From Paratractidigestivibacter sp963611755 (GTDB taxonomy: Bacteria > Actinomycetota > Coriobacteriia > Coriobacteriales > Atopobiaceae): DNA of 24,252 bases. Shown here in pieces: positions 13,040 through 22,646 of the stretch (position 1 is the stretch's first letter; every line of letters starts with the position of its first letter). Made by a program: the position numbers and the translations under genes. The notes below the pieces were generated by a model that saw only the letters and a program-made list of their open reading frames with translations, was not told the DNA's origin and did not search any database. The stretch lies in the NCBI GenBank assembly GCA_963611755.1, contig CAVDTK010000015.1, positions 1 to 24,252 of the forward strand. Reading direction: 5' to 3'.

Positions 13040-13702
13040 ATGAGCAACAACATGGGCGGCAGCGCGATCGAAAACGATCGTCTTGTGGTGGTCGACCACC
13101 CCCTGGTCCAGCACAAGCTCCACATCCTGCGTGACGAGAAGACCTCTACCATGCAGTTCAGGCAGCTCGTGAGCGAGCTCGCCATCTTCGAGGGCTACGA
13201 GGCCATGCGCGACTTCCCCCTCGAGGACGTTGAGGTCACGACGCCGCTCGAGACCACGACCTGCAAGCGCCTTGCCGGCAAGAAGGTCGCCGTGGTGCCC
13301 GTCCTGCGCGCGGGCCTCGGCATGGTCGACGGCGTCCTGCAGCTCGTGCCTTCCGCGCGTGTGGGCCACATCGGCATGTTCCGCGACCCCGTCACGCACG
13401 AGCCGCAGCCCTACTACTGCAAGCTTCCCGCCGACATCGAGGAGCGCACCTGCCTGGTCGTCGACCCCATGCTCGCCACCGGCGGCTCGCTCGTCGCGGC
13501 CATCAAGTACCTGCGCGACGCCGGTGCGCAGGACGTCCGCGTGCTGGTGCTCGTGGCGGCCCCCGAGGGTGTTCGCGCCGTCCTGGACGCCGACCCTGAC
13601 GTGCGCATCTACACCTGCTCGGTCGATCGTTGCCTCAACGAGAACGCCTATATCCTGCCGGGCCTGGGCGACGCCGGCGACCGTATCTTCGGAACCCGCT
13701 AA
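13040..13702 (+). CDS. upp: Uracil phosphoribosyltransferase
   Basis: UPRTase (220 aa), the cytoplasmic salvage enzyme forming UMP from uracil and PRPP. Family motifs run the full length: DHPLVQHKL (19-27), VLRAGLGM (88-95), GMFRD (112-116), YYCKLP (125-130), the PRPP loop VVDPMLATGGS (140-150), APEG, and the uracil-binding end LNENAYILPGLGDAGDRIFGT. The ATG at 13040 follows AAGGGA (13029-13034). It lies between glyA and the ATP synthase operon, as in Bacillus. A hairpin in its leader suggests possible control of expression. Confidence 0.97.
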   Translation: MSNNMGGSAIENDRLVVVDHPLVQHKLHILRDEKTSTMQFRQLVSELAIFEGYEAMRDFPLEDVEVTTPLETTTCKRLAGKKVAVVPVLRAGLGMVDGVLQLVPSARVGHIGMFRDPVTHEPQPYYCKLPADIEERTCLVVDPMLATGGSLVAAIKYLRDAGAQDVRVLVLVAAPEGVRAVLDADPDVRIYTCSVDRCLNENAYILPGLGDAGDRIFGTR

Positions 13703-13821
13703 TCAACTGTTGGTGGAAATGTGGCGAATCGAACATATTCCGTGAACGGTCGTTGATTTTTGAACTGCGTTCAATTATTGTTCGTCAGCGGTTTCAAAAG
13801 CCGTTTCAAGGAGGGTTGGCC

Positions 13822-14139
13822 ATGGGCTTCTCGTCAGCGATAATCGCCGGCGTTTTGTGTGGCCTAGCGGGAAGTTTTGCCCCCGCATTTCTGTTTGAAA
13901 AGGCTTTGAAAACGGGTACAAGGGTGAGCATGGCCGCGGGGATGGCCAGTGTACTATCCTCGTTCCTGTTTTTGTCCTTGGCGCTGCTCGCGGTGTACGT
14001 TGCCGCAGGCACAGAGGTCTTGACCTTTGGCTGCGCGATGATTTTGTCCTTTTTGCTCTTCTGGGCAATAGAGGCGGTAAGGGCTTGGAAGGCGGCGCAG
14101 GCCGCCCAACGGGCTGAGGGAGAAAGGAAGCGTACGTGA
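13822..14139 (+). CDS. atpI: AtpI-like small membrane protein of the ATP synthase operon
   Basis: 105-aa hydrophobic protein in the atpI position, before atpB. Three or so membrane segments are visible (about 5-26, 36-63 and 66-86), then a basic/charged C-terminus (AWKAAQAAQRAEGERKRT). AtpI proteins are poorly conserved and are thought to help c-ring assembly or Mg2+ supply; the assignment here is mainly by position, size and hydrophobicity. The ATG at 13822 has AAGGAGGG just upstream (13808-13815). The stop overlaps the atpB GTG start (GTGA), which implies translational coupling. Upstream, TTGATT (13753-13758) and TTATTG (13775-13780), 16 bases apart, are a weak operon promoter candidate. 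Confidence 0.7.
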   Translation: MGFSSAIIAGVLCGLAGSFAPAFLFEKALKTGTRVSMAAGMASVLSSFLFLSLALLAVYVAAGTEVLTFGCAMILSFLLFWAIEAVRAWKAAQAAQRAEGERKRT

Positions 14140-14942
14140 ACCCTCTTGATAGCCTGAGCGGTGAGGTTAACGAGCTCGTCTCGAGCTTCAAATCCACTCC
14201 AATCGCAGGCAATCTGGATACTGTCGGTTTTACTCAGTATTCGTTCTGGTTTGTCGTGGCCGTCGTTCTCATGTTGGTGTTGCTGTTCGCGTTCAAGAGC
14301 AAGCAGGCCAAGAGCCTGGTTCCTCAGGGGCGCTTCGTCAACGCCATGGAGTACCTGGTCGAGTTCGTCCGCGACGATATGTGCAAGGGACTGCTGGGCG
14401 ACACCTGGCGTAAGCACTTCCCCTTCATCGCCTCGCTGTTCCTGGTGATCCTTGCCAACAACATCGTCGGCATCATCCCCGGCTGCAAGCCCGGTACCGG
14501 CACCATCTCGACCACCGCGGCCTTGGCCATCGTGTCTTTCGTCTACTTCATCGTCTGCGGCATCAAGAAGCACGGTGCCCTGGGCTACGTGAAGAGCCTG
14601 GCGCCCGCGGGCGTGGCTTTCCCGCTTAACGCCCTGGTCTGGCTCATCGAGGTTCTCTCGACGATCCTTCGCCTGGTCACCCTGGCAGTTCGTCTGTTCT
14701 GCAACCTCTTCGCCGGCCACGTCGTCATGGGCACGTTCGCCATTCTCGCCTCGCTCTTCTTCGAGCCGCTGGTCAGCGCCTTCTCCGCGATGGCCGTCGC
14801 GCAGGCTGGGGCCTCGGTCCTGTGGGTCGCGATCCTTCTGGTTATCTACGTGGTAGAGATCATGGTCGCCGCCATCCAGGCCTACGTCTTCGCGCTTCTC
14901 TCCGCCGTCTACATCCAGATCGCGGAGTCCGACGAGGAGTAA
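14136..14942 (+). CDS. atpB: ATP synthase F0 subunit a
   Basis: Subunit a (268 aa), the stator membrane protein that carries protons to and from the c-ring. About five to six membrane segments are visible from residue 35 onward. The essential arginine is in LAVRLFCNLFAGH (Arg186), and the last helices carry the conserved Gln-containing IQAYVFALLSAVYI. The start is GTG at 14136, overlapping the atpI stop by four bases; GAGAAAGGAAG lies upstream inside atpI. The short N-terminus before the first helix is normal for actinobacteria. A GC hairpin follows the stop. Confidence 0.96.
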   Translation: MNPLDSLSGEVNELVSSFKSTPIAGNLDTVGFTQYSFWFVVAVVLMLVLLFAFKSKQAKSLVPQGRFVNAMEYLVEFVRDDMCKGLLGDTWRKHFPFIASLFLVILANNIVGIIPGCKPGTGTISTTAALAIVSFVYFIVCGIKKHGALGYVKSLAPAGVAFPLNALVWLIEVLSTILRLVTLAVRLFCNLFAGHVVMGTFAILASLFFEPLVSAFSAMAVAQAGASVLWVAILLVIYVVEIMVAAIQAYVFALLSAVYIQIAESDEE

Positions 14943-14954
14943 TTTGGCAACTCG

Positions 14955-14971
14955 CGGGCAGCTTGCCCGCA
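14955..14971 (+). promoter_or_regulatory. Intercistronic hairpin between atpB and atpE
   Basis: GCGGGCA (14955-14961) pairs perfectly with TGCCCGC (14965-14971) over a 3-base loop. No T-run follows, and a 106-base gap with a very strong ribosome site leads into atpE. It may stabilise the 3' fragment or help uneven expression of the c subunit, needed in many copies per enzyme. Confidence 0.55.
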
Positions 14972-15048
14972 GGTGATAGCAAGTAAGTTGGTTTCAAAAC
15001 TCGTCCCATCTAACAAGAAATTCTGGGGCGAATGACAAAGGAGGAATT

Positions 15049-15252
15049 GTGGGAGCTCTCGGTGTCGTTGGTTATGGTCTTGGCGTTATCGGCGCTGGTA
15101 TCGGTATTGGCCTTGCGGCCAGCGGTGTTGCGCAGGGCATGGCTCGCCAGCCTGAGGTCCAGGGCCGTCTGTTCACGGTCTTCATCCTCGGCTCTGCATT
15201 CGTTGAGGCACTGGCACTTATCGGCTTCGTCGTCAGCCTTATCGTTAAGTAA
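15049..15252 (+). CDS. atpE: ATP synthase F0 subunit c
   Basis: Subunit c (67 aa), the proteolipid that forms the rotating ring. Helix 1 (about 5-31) carries the Gly-rich packing motif GAGIGIG (15-21); the polar loop is ARQPEVQG (32-39); helix 2 (about 41-65) carries the ion-binding carboxylate Glu53 in FVEALALIGF. The positions that make Na+-type rings (a Gln in helix 1 and Ser/Thr after the Glu) are not present, so the ring is predicted to be proton-driven. The start is GTG at 15049 with an excellent AAAGGAGGAA upstream. The protein is slightly shorter than the usual 70-80 aa. Confidence 0.96.
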   Translation: MGALGVVGYGLGVIGAGIGIGLAASGVAQGMARQPEVQGRLFTVFILGSAFVEALALIGFVVSLIVK

Positions 15253-15284
15253 AGACTGACAACGGACTCGGTAGGAGGCATTAA

Positions 15285-15887
15285 ATGAAAACCCCGATGA
15301 AAGGTCTTCTCGCCAGCACGTCTGCGGCTGCCGCCGCTTTGACGCTCGCTTGCCCGACCTTCGCTTTTGCAGACGAGGCGGTGGGCGCCGACATCTTGAT
15401 CCCCAAGGTGGCGGAGTTCGTCCCCGCGCTGATCGCCTTCCTCATCATCTGGGCCGTCCTGGCTAAGCTCGTTTGGCCGCAGGTCCTCTCGATGATGGAC
15501 AAGCGCCAGCAGAAGATTCAGGAAGACCTCGACGCGGCGGAGAAGTCCAAGCTCCAGGCCGCCGAGGAGGCAAAGGGCTACGAGGGCAAGATCCTCGAGG
15601 CCCACAAGGAGGCCGAGGCCATCATCGCCAAGGCCAAGAAGGAGGCCGAGGAGGAGCGTTCGCAGATCCTCGCCAAGGCTCAGCGCGAGGCCGCCGACAT
15701 CATCTCCAAGGCCCACGGCGCCGTCGATTCCGAGCGCCACAAGGCAATGATCGAGCTTTCCGGCTCCGTCGTTGATCTGTCCGTCGAGATCGCGACCAAG
15801 ATCATCGGTAACGATCTTTCCGAGGACGACCAGCGCAAGCTTGCCGAGAAGTACCTCGCGGAAGTAGGCACGTCCAATGACCAGTAA
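15285..15887 (+). CDS. atpF: ATP synthase F0 subunit b with N-terminal signal-like segment
   Basis: Subunit b (200 aa), the peripheral stalk that holds F1 against rotation. Residues 1-29 look like a cleavable signal peptide: basic start (MKTPMK), Ala-rich hydrophobic core and AFA before Asp30 as a signal-peptidase-I site. Then comes ADILIPKVAEF, the single membrane segment (about 46-65, VPALIAFLIIWAVLAKLVW) and a long charged coiled coil (67-190) rich in Ala/Glu/Lys. The ATG follows GGAGG, 32 bases after atpE. The end overlaps atpH by 11 bases. Ordinary b subunits start directly with the membrane segment, so the extra N-terminus is notable. Confidence 0.95.
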   Translation: MKTPMKGLLASTSAAAAALTLACPTFAFADEAVGADILIPKVAEFVPALIAFLIIWAVLAKLVWPQVLSMMDKRQQKIQEDLDAAEKSKLQAAEEAKGYEGKILEAHKEAEAIIAKAKKEAEEERSQILAKAQREAADIISKAHGAVDSERHKAMIELSGSVVDLSVEIATKIIGNDLSEDDQRKLAEKYLAEVGTSNDQ

Positions 15888-16347
15888 GCGCGCAGACGCC
15901 GATAAGGTCGAAGCCTATACCAGGGCGCTTCTTGAGGCCGCCCGCTCCGAGGGCCGCGCCAACGCGGACCTCGTGCAGTGGCAGCACGCCCGCAAGTTCT
16001 CGCCTGAGGTCCTGGAGACCCTCGCCGCCATGCAGCGCGAGGACGACCTTGACCTGGTGGCCGAGGTGGCCCGTCAGTACAAGACCTACCTCGACTCCGA
16101 GGACGAGACGGTGTCCGTCACGGTCACCACGTCCGTCCCCATGGACGACGAGCTTCGCGACAACGTCCGTACCAAGGCTTCTCGTTACTTCAACGCCCCG
16201 ATCTACCTGGTCGAGCGCGTTGACCCGTCCATTATTGGCGGAATCATGCTCGAGGCTCGTGGACAGCGTTACGACGCCTCGGTGCGAGCACAGCTCGCAA
16301 ACATCAGAAAGACGCTCTCCTCTTCGTTCAATGGAGGTGAGGATTAA
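15877..16347 (+). CDS. atpH: ATP synthase F1 subunit delta
   Basis: Subunit delta (156 aa), which connects the top of F1 to the b stalk. The C-terminal part has the family signature VDPSIIGGIMLEARGQRYDASVRAQLANIRKTL (starting near residue 115); the N-terminal helical bundle is recognisable (EAYTRALLEAA) but short, as the usual length is about 175-180 aa. The ATG lies inside the end of atpF (11-base overlap), and the stop shares a base with the atpA start (TAATG), so translation is coupled both ways. Confidence 0.93.
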   Translation: MTSKRADADKVEAYTRALLEAARSEGRANADLVQWQHARKFSPEVLETLAAMQREDDLDLVAEVARQYKTYLDSEDETVSVTVTTSVPMDDELRDNVRTKASRYFNAPIYLVERVDPSIIGGIMLEARGQRYDASVRAQLANIRKTLSSSFNGGED

Positions 16348-18002
16348 TGTCGGATGCTATTAGCTCCAGCAAGATCATGGACACGCTGCGTCAGAACCTT
16401 GACGCCATCAACGCGACCGTCGATCGCCAGGAGGCCTCCGTGGTCACCGAGGTCGGCGACGGCATCGCGCACGTGTCCGGCTTGAAGACCGCTATGGCAG
16501 GCGAACTCCTCAAGTTCACCAGCTCTAAGACTGGCTTAGACGTCTACGGCCTGGCCCAGAACCTGGACCGTGACGAGGTCGGCGCCGTTTTGTTCGGCGA
16601 CGTTGAAGACATTAAGGAAGGCGACGAGTGCCGCACCACCGGCCGCGTCATGGACATCCCTGTGGGACATGCCATGCTCGGCCGCGTCGTGAACCCGCTG
16701 GGCCAGCCCATCGACGGCCTCGGCCCCATCCCCACGACCCACCGTCGCCCCATCGAGTTCAAGGCCCCCGGCATCATGGAGCGCCAGCCTGTGTGCGAAC
16801 CGGTTCAGACCGGTCTTCTCGCCATCGACGCTATGGTGCCTATCGGCCGCGGCCAGCGTGAGCTCGTCATCGGCGACCGTAAGACCGGTAAGACCGCCAT
16901 CGCGATCGACGCCATCGTCAACCAGGCCAACACCGACATGGTCTGCATCTACGTGGCCATCGGCCAGAAGGCCTCCACGGTCGCCGGCATCCGCGAGCAG
17001 CTCTCGCAGCACGGCGTCCTGGACAAGACCGTCATCGTCGCCGCTACCGCCGCGGACTCCGCGCCGCTGCAGTACATCGCCCCTATGGCGGGCGCCGCTA
17101 TCGGCGAGTACTTCATGTACAACGACGAGTACGGCAACCCCGCAGACGAGACCCACCCCGGCGGTCACGCCCTGGTCATCTACGACGACCTGTCCAAGCA
17201 GGCCGTGGCTTACCGTCAGATGTCGCTTACGCTGCACCGTCCGCCCGGACGCGAGGCTTACCCTGGCGACATCTTCTACCTGCACTCTCGTCTGCTGGAG
17301 CGCGCGTGCAAGCTCTCCGACGCCAACGGCGGCGGCTCGCTTACCGCTCTGCCCATCATCGAGACCCAGGAAGGCGACGTCTCGGCCTACATCCCGACCA
17401 ACGTCATCTCCATCACCGATGGCCAGATCTACCTGCAGTCCAACCTCTTCTTCCAGGGCCAGCGCCCGGCAGTCGACGTGGGCATCTCCGTTTCCCGCGT
17501 TGGCGGCGCGGCGCAGGTCAAGGCCATGAAGCAGGTCTCCGGCACGCTGCGTCTGGACCTCGCGTCCTACCGTGAGAAGCAGGCCTTCTCGCAGTTCGGC
17601 TCCGACCTCGACGCGACCACCCAGTACCAGCTCAACCACGGCGCCCACATGATGGAGCTTCTCAAGCAGCACCGTTATTCGGCGCTCGACGTGCGCGACC
17701 AGATCATCGCGATCTTTGCCGCCAAGGAGAACTTCCTCGACGACATCGACCTCGACCACGTGGCCCTGTTCCGCGACGAGCTGGCCAAGTACATGGCCGA
17801 GAGGCACCCGGCGCTTCGCAAGTCCCTCATCGACGGCAAGCTCGACGACGACAAGCAGGCCCGCCTCAAGACCCACACGGCCCACTTCAAGGAGCAGTTC
17901 CTTCTGGAGCACCCCAACAAGAAGCAGGCCGAAGACGTCGAGGGCAACGCCGAGAAGACCACCGAGAGCTCCGATTCCTCTGCCAAGAAGGGTGAGGAGT
18001 AA
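16347..18002 (+). CDS. atpA: ATP synthase F1 subunit alpha
   Basis: Subunit alpha (551 aa), the non-catalytic nucleotide-binding subunit of F1. The beta-barrel N-domain is followed by the P-loop GDRKTGKT (176-183), the Walker B region HALVIYDDLSK, the alpha signature PAVDVGISVSRVGG with its arginine finger, and the helical C-domain. The usual length is about 500-515 aa; here the protein continues after LEHPNKKQ with ~25 acidic/Ser-rich residues (EDVEGNAEKTTESSDSS...) that look disordered. GGAGGTGAGG within the atpH end is the ribosome site. The gene for gamma begins five bases after the stop. Confidence 0.98.
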   Translation: MSDAISSSKIMDTLRQNLDAINATVDRQEASVVTEVGDGIAHVSGLKTAMAGELLKFTSSKTGLDVYGLAQNLDRDEVGAVLFGDVEDIKEGDECRTTGRVMDIPVGHAMLGRVVNPLGQPIDGLGPIPTTHRRPIEFKAPGIMERQPVCEPVQTGLLAIDAMVPIGRGQRELVIGDRKTGKTAIAIDAIVNQANTDMVCIYVAIGQKASTVAGIREQLSQHGVLDKTVIVAATAADSAPLQYIAPMAGAAIGEYFMYNDEYGNPADETHPGGHALVIYDDLSKQAVAYRQMSLTLHRPPGREAYPGDIFYLHSRLLERACKLSDANGGGSLTALPIIETQEGDVSAYIPTNVISITDGQIYLQSNLFFQGQRPAVDVGISVSRVGGAAQVKAMKQVSGTLRLDLASYREKQAFSQFGSDLDATTQYQLNHGAHMMELLKQHRYSALDVRDQIIAIFAAKENFLDDIDLDHVALFRDELAKYMAERHPALRKSLIDGKLDDDKQARLKTHTAHFKEQFLLEHPNKKQAEDVEGNAEKTTESSDSSAKKGEE

Positions 18003-18007
18003 GACTC

Positions 18008-18921
18008 ATGGCGAACCTTCGCGAGATATCGAGGCGCATGAGCTCCATCAAGAGCACCATGCAGATCACCCGAACCATGGAGATGATCTCCACGGCCAGG
18101 ATCCGCAAGGCTCTTGAGCGAGCAGAACAGGCAGAGCCCTACAAGGACGCTGTCACGCGCATGCTCGCCAACGTTGCCAGCGCTGGTTTCGATGCGTCGC
18201 AGCCCCTCTTGGCAAAGCACCCGCAGGAGAAGGGCGTCCTGTTCATTCTCATCGCCTCCGATCGCGGCCTGGCCGGCGGATTCAACATCGGTCCCCAGCG
18301 CGCGGTCGAGCATGAGATGCAGAAGCTTGCGGCCCAAGGCGTCAAGTCTTCGGTGATCACCTGCGGCAGGAAGCCCACGGAGTACTTCACCTATCGCAAG
18401 AACCCCCCGGTGATGTCGTTCGTCGGCATCTCCTCCGAGCCCAACATGGACCAGGCGGACCGTATCGCCACCTACGCCATGGAAGGTTACGAGAAGGGCG
18501 ACTTCGACCGTGTGGTGCTCTACTACTGGCACGCCAAGAACCGCGTTGAGCAGACGCAGGTGACCGAGCAGCTCCTTCCCATCACCAAAGAGCAGCTCAC
18601 GATGCCCAACAAGCCCCGCACGGCAGACGCGCTGTCCCAGATCCACGCGCACGAGTACACGGACTTCGCGTTCGACCCGTCCGCGGAGGAGGTCCTGGGC
18701 CAGCTTCTGCCGGCGTACTTCAGGACGGTAATCTTCCACGCCCTGCTCGACTCGGCGGCCGCGGAGCACGGCGCTCGCCGCCGCGCGATGCAGTCCGCGA
18801 CCGACAACGCCAAGGAGGTTCTCGGTAACCTCAGCCGTACGTACAACCGTACCCGCCAGGGCGCCATCACCACCGAGCTCACCGAGATCATCGCCGGTGC
18901 GTCCGCATTGGAGGAGAATTA

Positions 18922-18922
<1 letters not shown>
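18008..18922 (+). CDS. atpG: ATP synthase F1 subunit gamma
   Basis: Subunit gamma (304 aa), the central rotor shaft. The N-terminal helix MANLREISRRMSSIKSTMQITRTMEMIS and the C-terminal helix beginning HGARRRAMQSATDNAKEVL, which together form the coiled-coil shaft, are both clear, as is SDRGLAGGFN (84-93) in the Rossmann-like middle. Length is normal for actinobacteria. The ribosome site GGTGAGGAG overlaps the end of atpA, and the stop overlaps the atpD start (TAATG). Confidence 0.97.
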
Positions 18923-20391
<1,469 letters not shown>

Positions 20392-20400
20392 GAACTTGCC

Positions 20401-20814
20401 ATGGCAGAGCTGAATGTCCAGTTCGTAAGGCCCGACAGGGCCCTCTATGAGGGCCCCGTCTCTAGCCTTGTGCTGGTTACGTATGCGGGCGAGCTCGGCG
20501 TTTGGCCGGGCCACGCCCCCGAGATCGTCGCCTTGGGCGACGGTGTCGTGCGCATGAAGCAGAAGGTCGCCGACGGCTCCTTTGAGGAGAAGAAAGTCGT
20601 GGTCTCCGGCGGTTACGCCGAGATCTCCGATGACGAGGTCATCATCTTGGCCGACCACGCCCGTCTCGCCGACGACATTGATGCAGAAACTGTGCGCAGG
20701 ACGCGCGACAAGGCCATTGACGCCCGCGATGCGTGCGCCGAGGGCGACCACCGTCGCGCCTATTGGGACAATAAGGTCAACTGGTGTAACCTTCTACTGA
20801 AACAAGTCGTCTAG
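20401..20814 (+). CDS. atpC: ATP synthase F1 subunit epsilon
   Basis: Subunit epsilon (137 aa), which links the shaft to the c-ring and can inhibit ATP hydrolysis. The N-terminal beta-sandwich shows VQFVRPDRALYEGPVSSLVLVTYAGELGVWPGHAPEIVALGDGVV; the C-terminal half (about 88-135) has the predicted helices DDIDAETVRRTRDKAIDARDACAEGDHRRAYWDNKVN. The ATG lies nine bases after the atpD stop, with AGGAAC as ribosome site. It is the last atp gene; murA follows 36 bases later across only a weak GGCCT/AGGCC hairpin (20814-20831), so read-through is likely. Confidence 0.95.
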   Translation: MAELNVQFVRPDRALYEGPVSSLVLVTYAGELGVWPGHAPEIVALGDGVVRMKQKVADGSFEEKKVVVSGGYAEISDDEVIILADHARLADDIDAETVRRTRDKAIDARDACAEGDHRRAYWDNKVNWCNLLLKQVV

Positions 20815-20850
20815 GCCTGCCTTAGTAGGCCCAGTCTTAAAAGAGGTTAC

Positions 20851-22131
20851 ATGGACGTTATTCAGGTTGAGGGTGGTCACAAGATCACCGGTGAGGTCAC
20901 CGTCGAGGGAGCCAAGAACTCCGCTCTTAAGCTTATGGCCGCGACGCTCATGGCGTCAGGCGTGACCACCCTCACCAACGTCCCCAACATCGCAGACGTG
21001 CACGTCATGGGCAAGGTTCTTAAGAACCTCGGCGCCACGATCGAGGTCGTGAACGAGCACGAGCTGCGCATCGACACCACCGGTGTCGACTCCTGGGAGA
21101 CCCCCTACGACCTCGTGGCGCAGATGCGCGCCTCGACCGCGGTCCTGGGGCCTCTTCTTTCTCGCTTTGGCAAGGCCATCGTCGCCATGCCCGGCGGCTG
21201 CAACATCGGCGCCCGCAAGATCGACATGCACATACTGGGCCTTGAGGCCCTGGGCGTCGAGTTCAAGATCGACCACGGCAACATCAACGCGCACGCCCCC
21301 AACGGCATCCACGGCGCAACCGTTACCCTGGCCTTCGCCAGCGTGGGCGCCACCGAGAACCTCATGATGGCCTCGGTCTTCGCCAAGGGAACCACTGTCA
21401 TCGACAACGCCGCGCGTGAGCCTGAGATCGTCGACCTCGCCAACCTCCTCAACGAGATGGGCGCCAACATTAAGGGTGCCGGCTCCCCGGTCATCGAGAT
21501 CGAGGGCGTCTCCGAGCTTCACCCCACCACCCACGCCGTCGTGGGCGACCGCATCGAGGCCGGCACCTTCCTGGCCATCGGCGGCCTGTGCAAAGACCCC
21601 GTGACGGTCAAGGGCTTCGACCCGCTTCACCTGGGGCTCGTTCTCAAGAAGTACGAGCAGATGGGCATCACCGTCGAGCGCGGCGAGCGCCAGTGCACCT
21701 GCTGGCGAGAAGGGCCTCTGCTCCCCACCGACATCCAGACCCTGCCGTTCCCCGGTTTCCCCACCGACATGCAGGCCCAGACCATGTGTCTTCTCGCCTT
21801 GGCAAACGGCAGCTGCGTCATCACCGAGAACGTCTTCGAGAACCGCTTCATGTTCGCAAGCGAGCTGCAGCGCATGGGCGCCGACATCGTGATCGAGGGC
21901 CATCACGCCATCATGCACGGCGTCGAGGCCTTCTCGGGCGCCCAGGTCAAGTCGCCCGACCTGCGCGGCGGCGCGGCCCTGGTCATGGCCGGTCTTGTGG
22001 CCGACGGCATCACCACCGTGAGCGCCATCCACCACATCGACCGCGGTTACGAGGGCTTTGTCGATAAGCTCTGCGCGCTCGGCGCCCGCGCCTGCCGTAA
22101 ATCGATACCTAATCCTTCTTTGGACGATTAG
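20851..22131 (+). CDS. murA: UDP-N-acetylglucosamine 1-carboxyvinyltransferase
   Basis: MurA (426 aa), a cytoplasmic enzyme transferring enolpyruvate from PEP to UDP-GlcNAc, the first committed step of peptidoglycan synthesis. GAKNSALKLMAA (20-31) carries Lys22 and Asn23, QMRAST (91-96) the conserved Arg, and MPGGCNIGARKIDMHI (113-128) the active-site Cys117. Because this Cys is present, the enzyme is predicted fosfomycin-sensitive. GDRIEAGTF and GFPTDMQAQ (substrate-binding) are also present. The ATG follows AGAGG and lies 36 bases after atpC, the same neighbour relation as atpC and murAA in Bacillus. Confidence 0.97.
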   Translation: MDVIQVEGGHKITGEVTVEGAKNSALKLMAATLMASGVTTLTNVPNIADVHVMGKVLKNLGATIEVVNEHELRIDTTGVDSWETPYDLVAQMRASTAVLGPLLSRFGKAIVAMPGGCNIGARKIDMHILGLEALGVEFKIDHGNINAHAPNGIHGATVTLAFASVGATENLMMASVFAKGTTVIDNAAREPEIVDLANLLNEMGANIKGAGSPVIEIEGVSELHPTTHAVVGDRIEAGTFLAIGGLCKDPVTVKGFDPLHLGLVLKKYEQMGITVERGERQCTCWREGPLLPTDIQTLPFPGFPTDMQAQTMCLLALANGSCVITENVFENRFMFASELQRMGADIVIEGHHAIMHGVEAFSGAQVKSPDLRGGAALVMAGLVADGITTVSAIHHIDRGYEGFVDKLCALGARACRKSIPNPSLDD

Positions 22132-22149
22132 CGGGTATCATTGCATCGT

Positions 22150-22168
22150 GCCGCTGGCATCCAGCGGC
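22150..22168 (+). terminator. Perfect 8-bp hairpin between murA and the DtxR-type gene
   Basis: GCCGCTGG (22150-22157) pairs CCAGCGGC (22161-22168) over CAT, 18 bases after the murA stop and 30 before the regulator start. No T-run follows. TATCAT (22136-22141) just upstream may be a -10, which would put the hairpin at the 5' end of the regulator mRNA. Confidence 0.45.
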
Positions 22169-22197
22169 GTCGTATGCGTTTAAGAACGGCGGTCAGC

Positions 22198-22626
22198 ATG
22201 ATTAATACCGGTGTGCAGGACGATCACTCTCTCACTCGCGCAGGCGAGGATTATCTGGAATCAATTTACCGACTTTCTCGCGAGAGCCTCGAGGCGGACA
22301 AGTCCGTCCGCTCGGTCGACGTGGCCGAGCAGCTCGGCGTCTCTAAAGCCAGCGTCAACAAGGCTCTTTCCATGCTCAAAGAGATGGGCATGGTCGAGCA
22401 GTGCCGCTACGGCTGCATCACGCTTACCGAGAAGGGCGAGACCTATGCGCGCATGGTCTGGCGCTCCCACAGGGCGCTGCGCGCGTTTCTCGAGACCGAC
22501 CTTGGCGTAGACCCGGATACCGCAGATGAAGAGGCGTGTCTCATGGAGCACGTGCTTTCTTCCGAGACCATGCAACGTCTCATCGAGTATCTGGAAAAGC
22601 AGGGGGTCAACATCCCCAAGGAGTAA
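22198..22626 (+). CDS. DtxR/MntR-family metal-dependent transcriptional repressor
   Basis: 142-aa regulator with a winged helix (about 36-80: SVDVAEQLGVSKASVNKALSMLKEMGMVEQCRYGCITLTEKG) and a helical dimerisation/metal domain; no SH3-like third domain. Metal-ligand positions mix the two subfamilies. Asp18 and Glu21 in EDYLESIY match MntR Asp8/Glu11, and His91 matches the shared His. EEACLMEHVLS (111-121) carries Cys114, Glu117 and His118, as in DtxR (Cys102/Glu105/His106). Whether it senses Mn or Fe is open. The ATG at 22198 is chosen for its normal family length; upstream in-frame starts at 22174 and earlier remain possible, since the ribosome site (GGCGG) is weak. Targets are unknown; no metal transporter is next to it. 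Confidence 0.85.
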   Translation: MINTGVQDDHSLTRAGEDYLESIYRLSRESLEADKSVRSVDVAEQLGVSKASVNKALSMLKEMGMVEQCRYGCITLTEKGETYARMVWRSHRALRAFLETDLGVDPDTADEEACLMEHVLSSETMQRLIEYLEKQGVNIPKE

Positions 22627-22646
22627 CGCGTCAAGGGGTTCCTACC

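Noticed and set aside
20814..20831. GGCCT/AGGCC hairpin after atpC as a terminator
   Set aside because: Only a 5-bp stem, with no T-run and overlapping the stop codon; too weak to annotate as a terminator.
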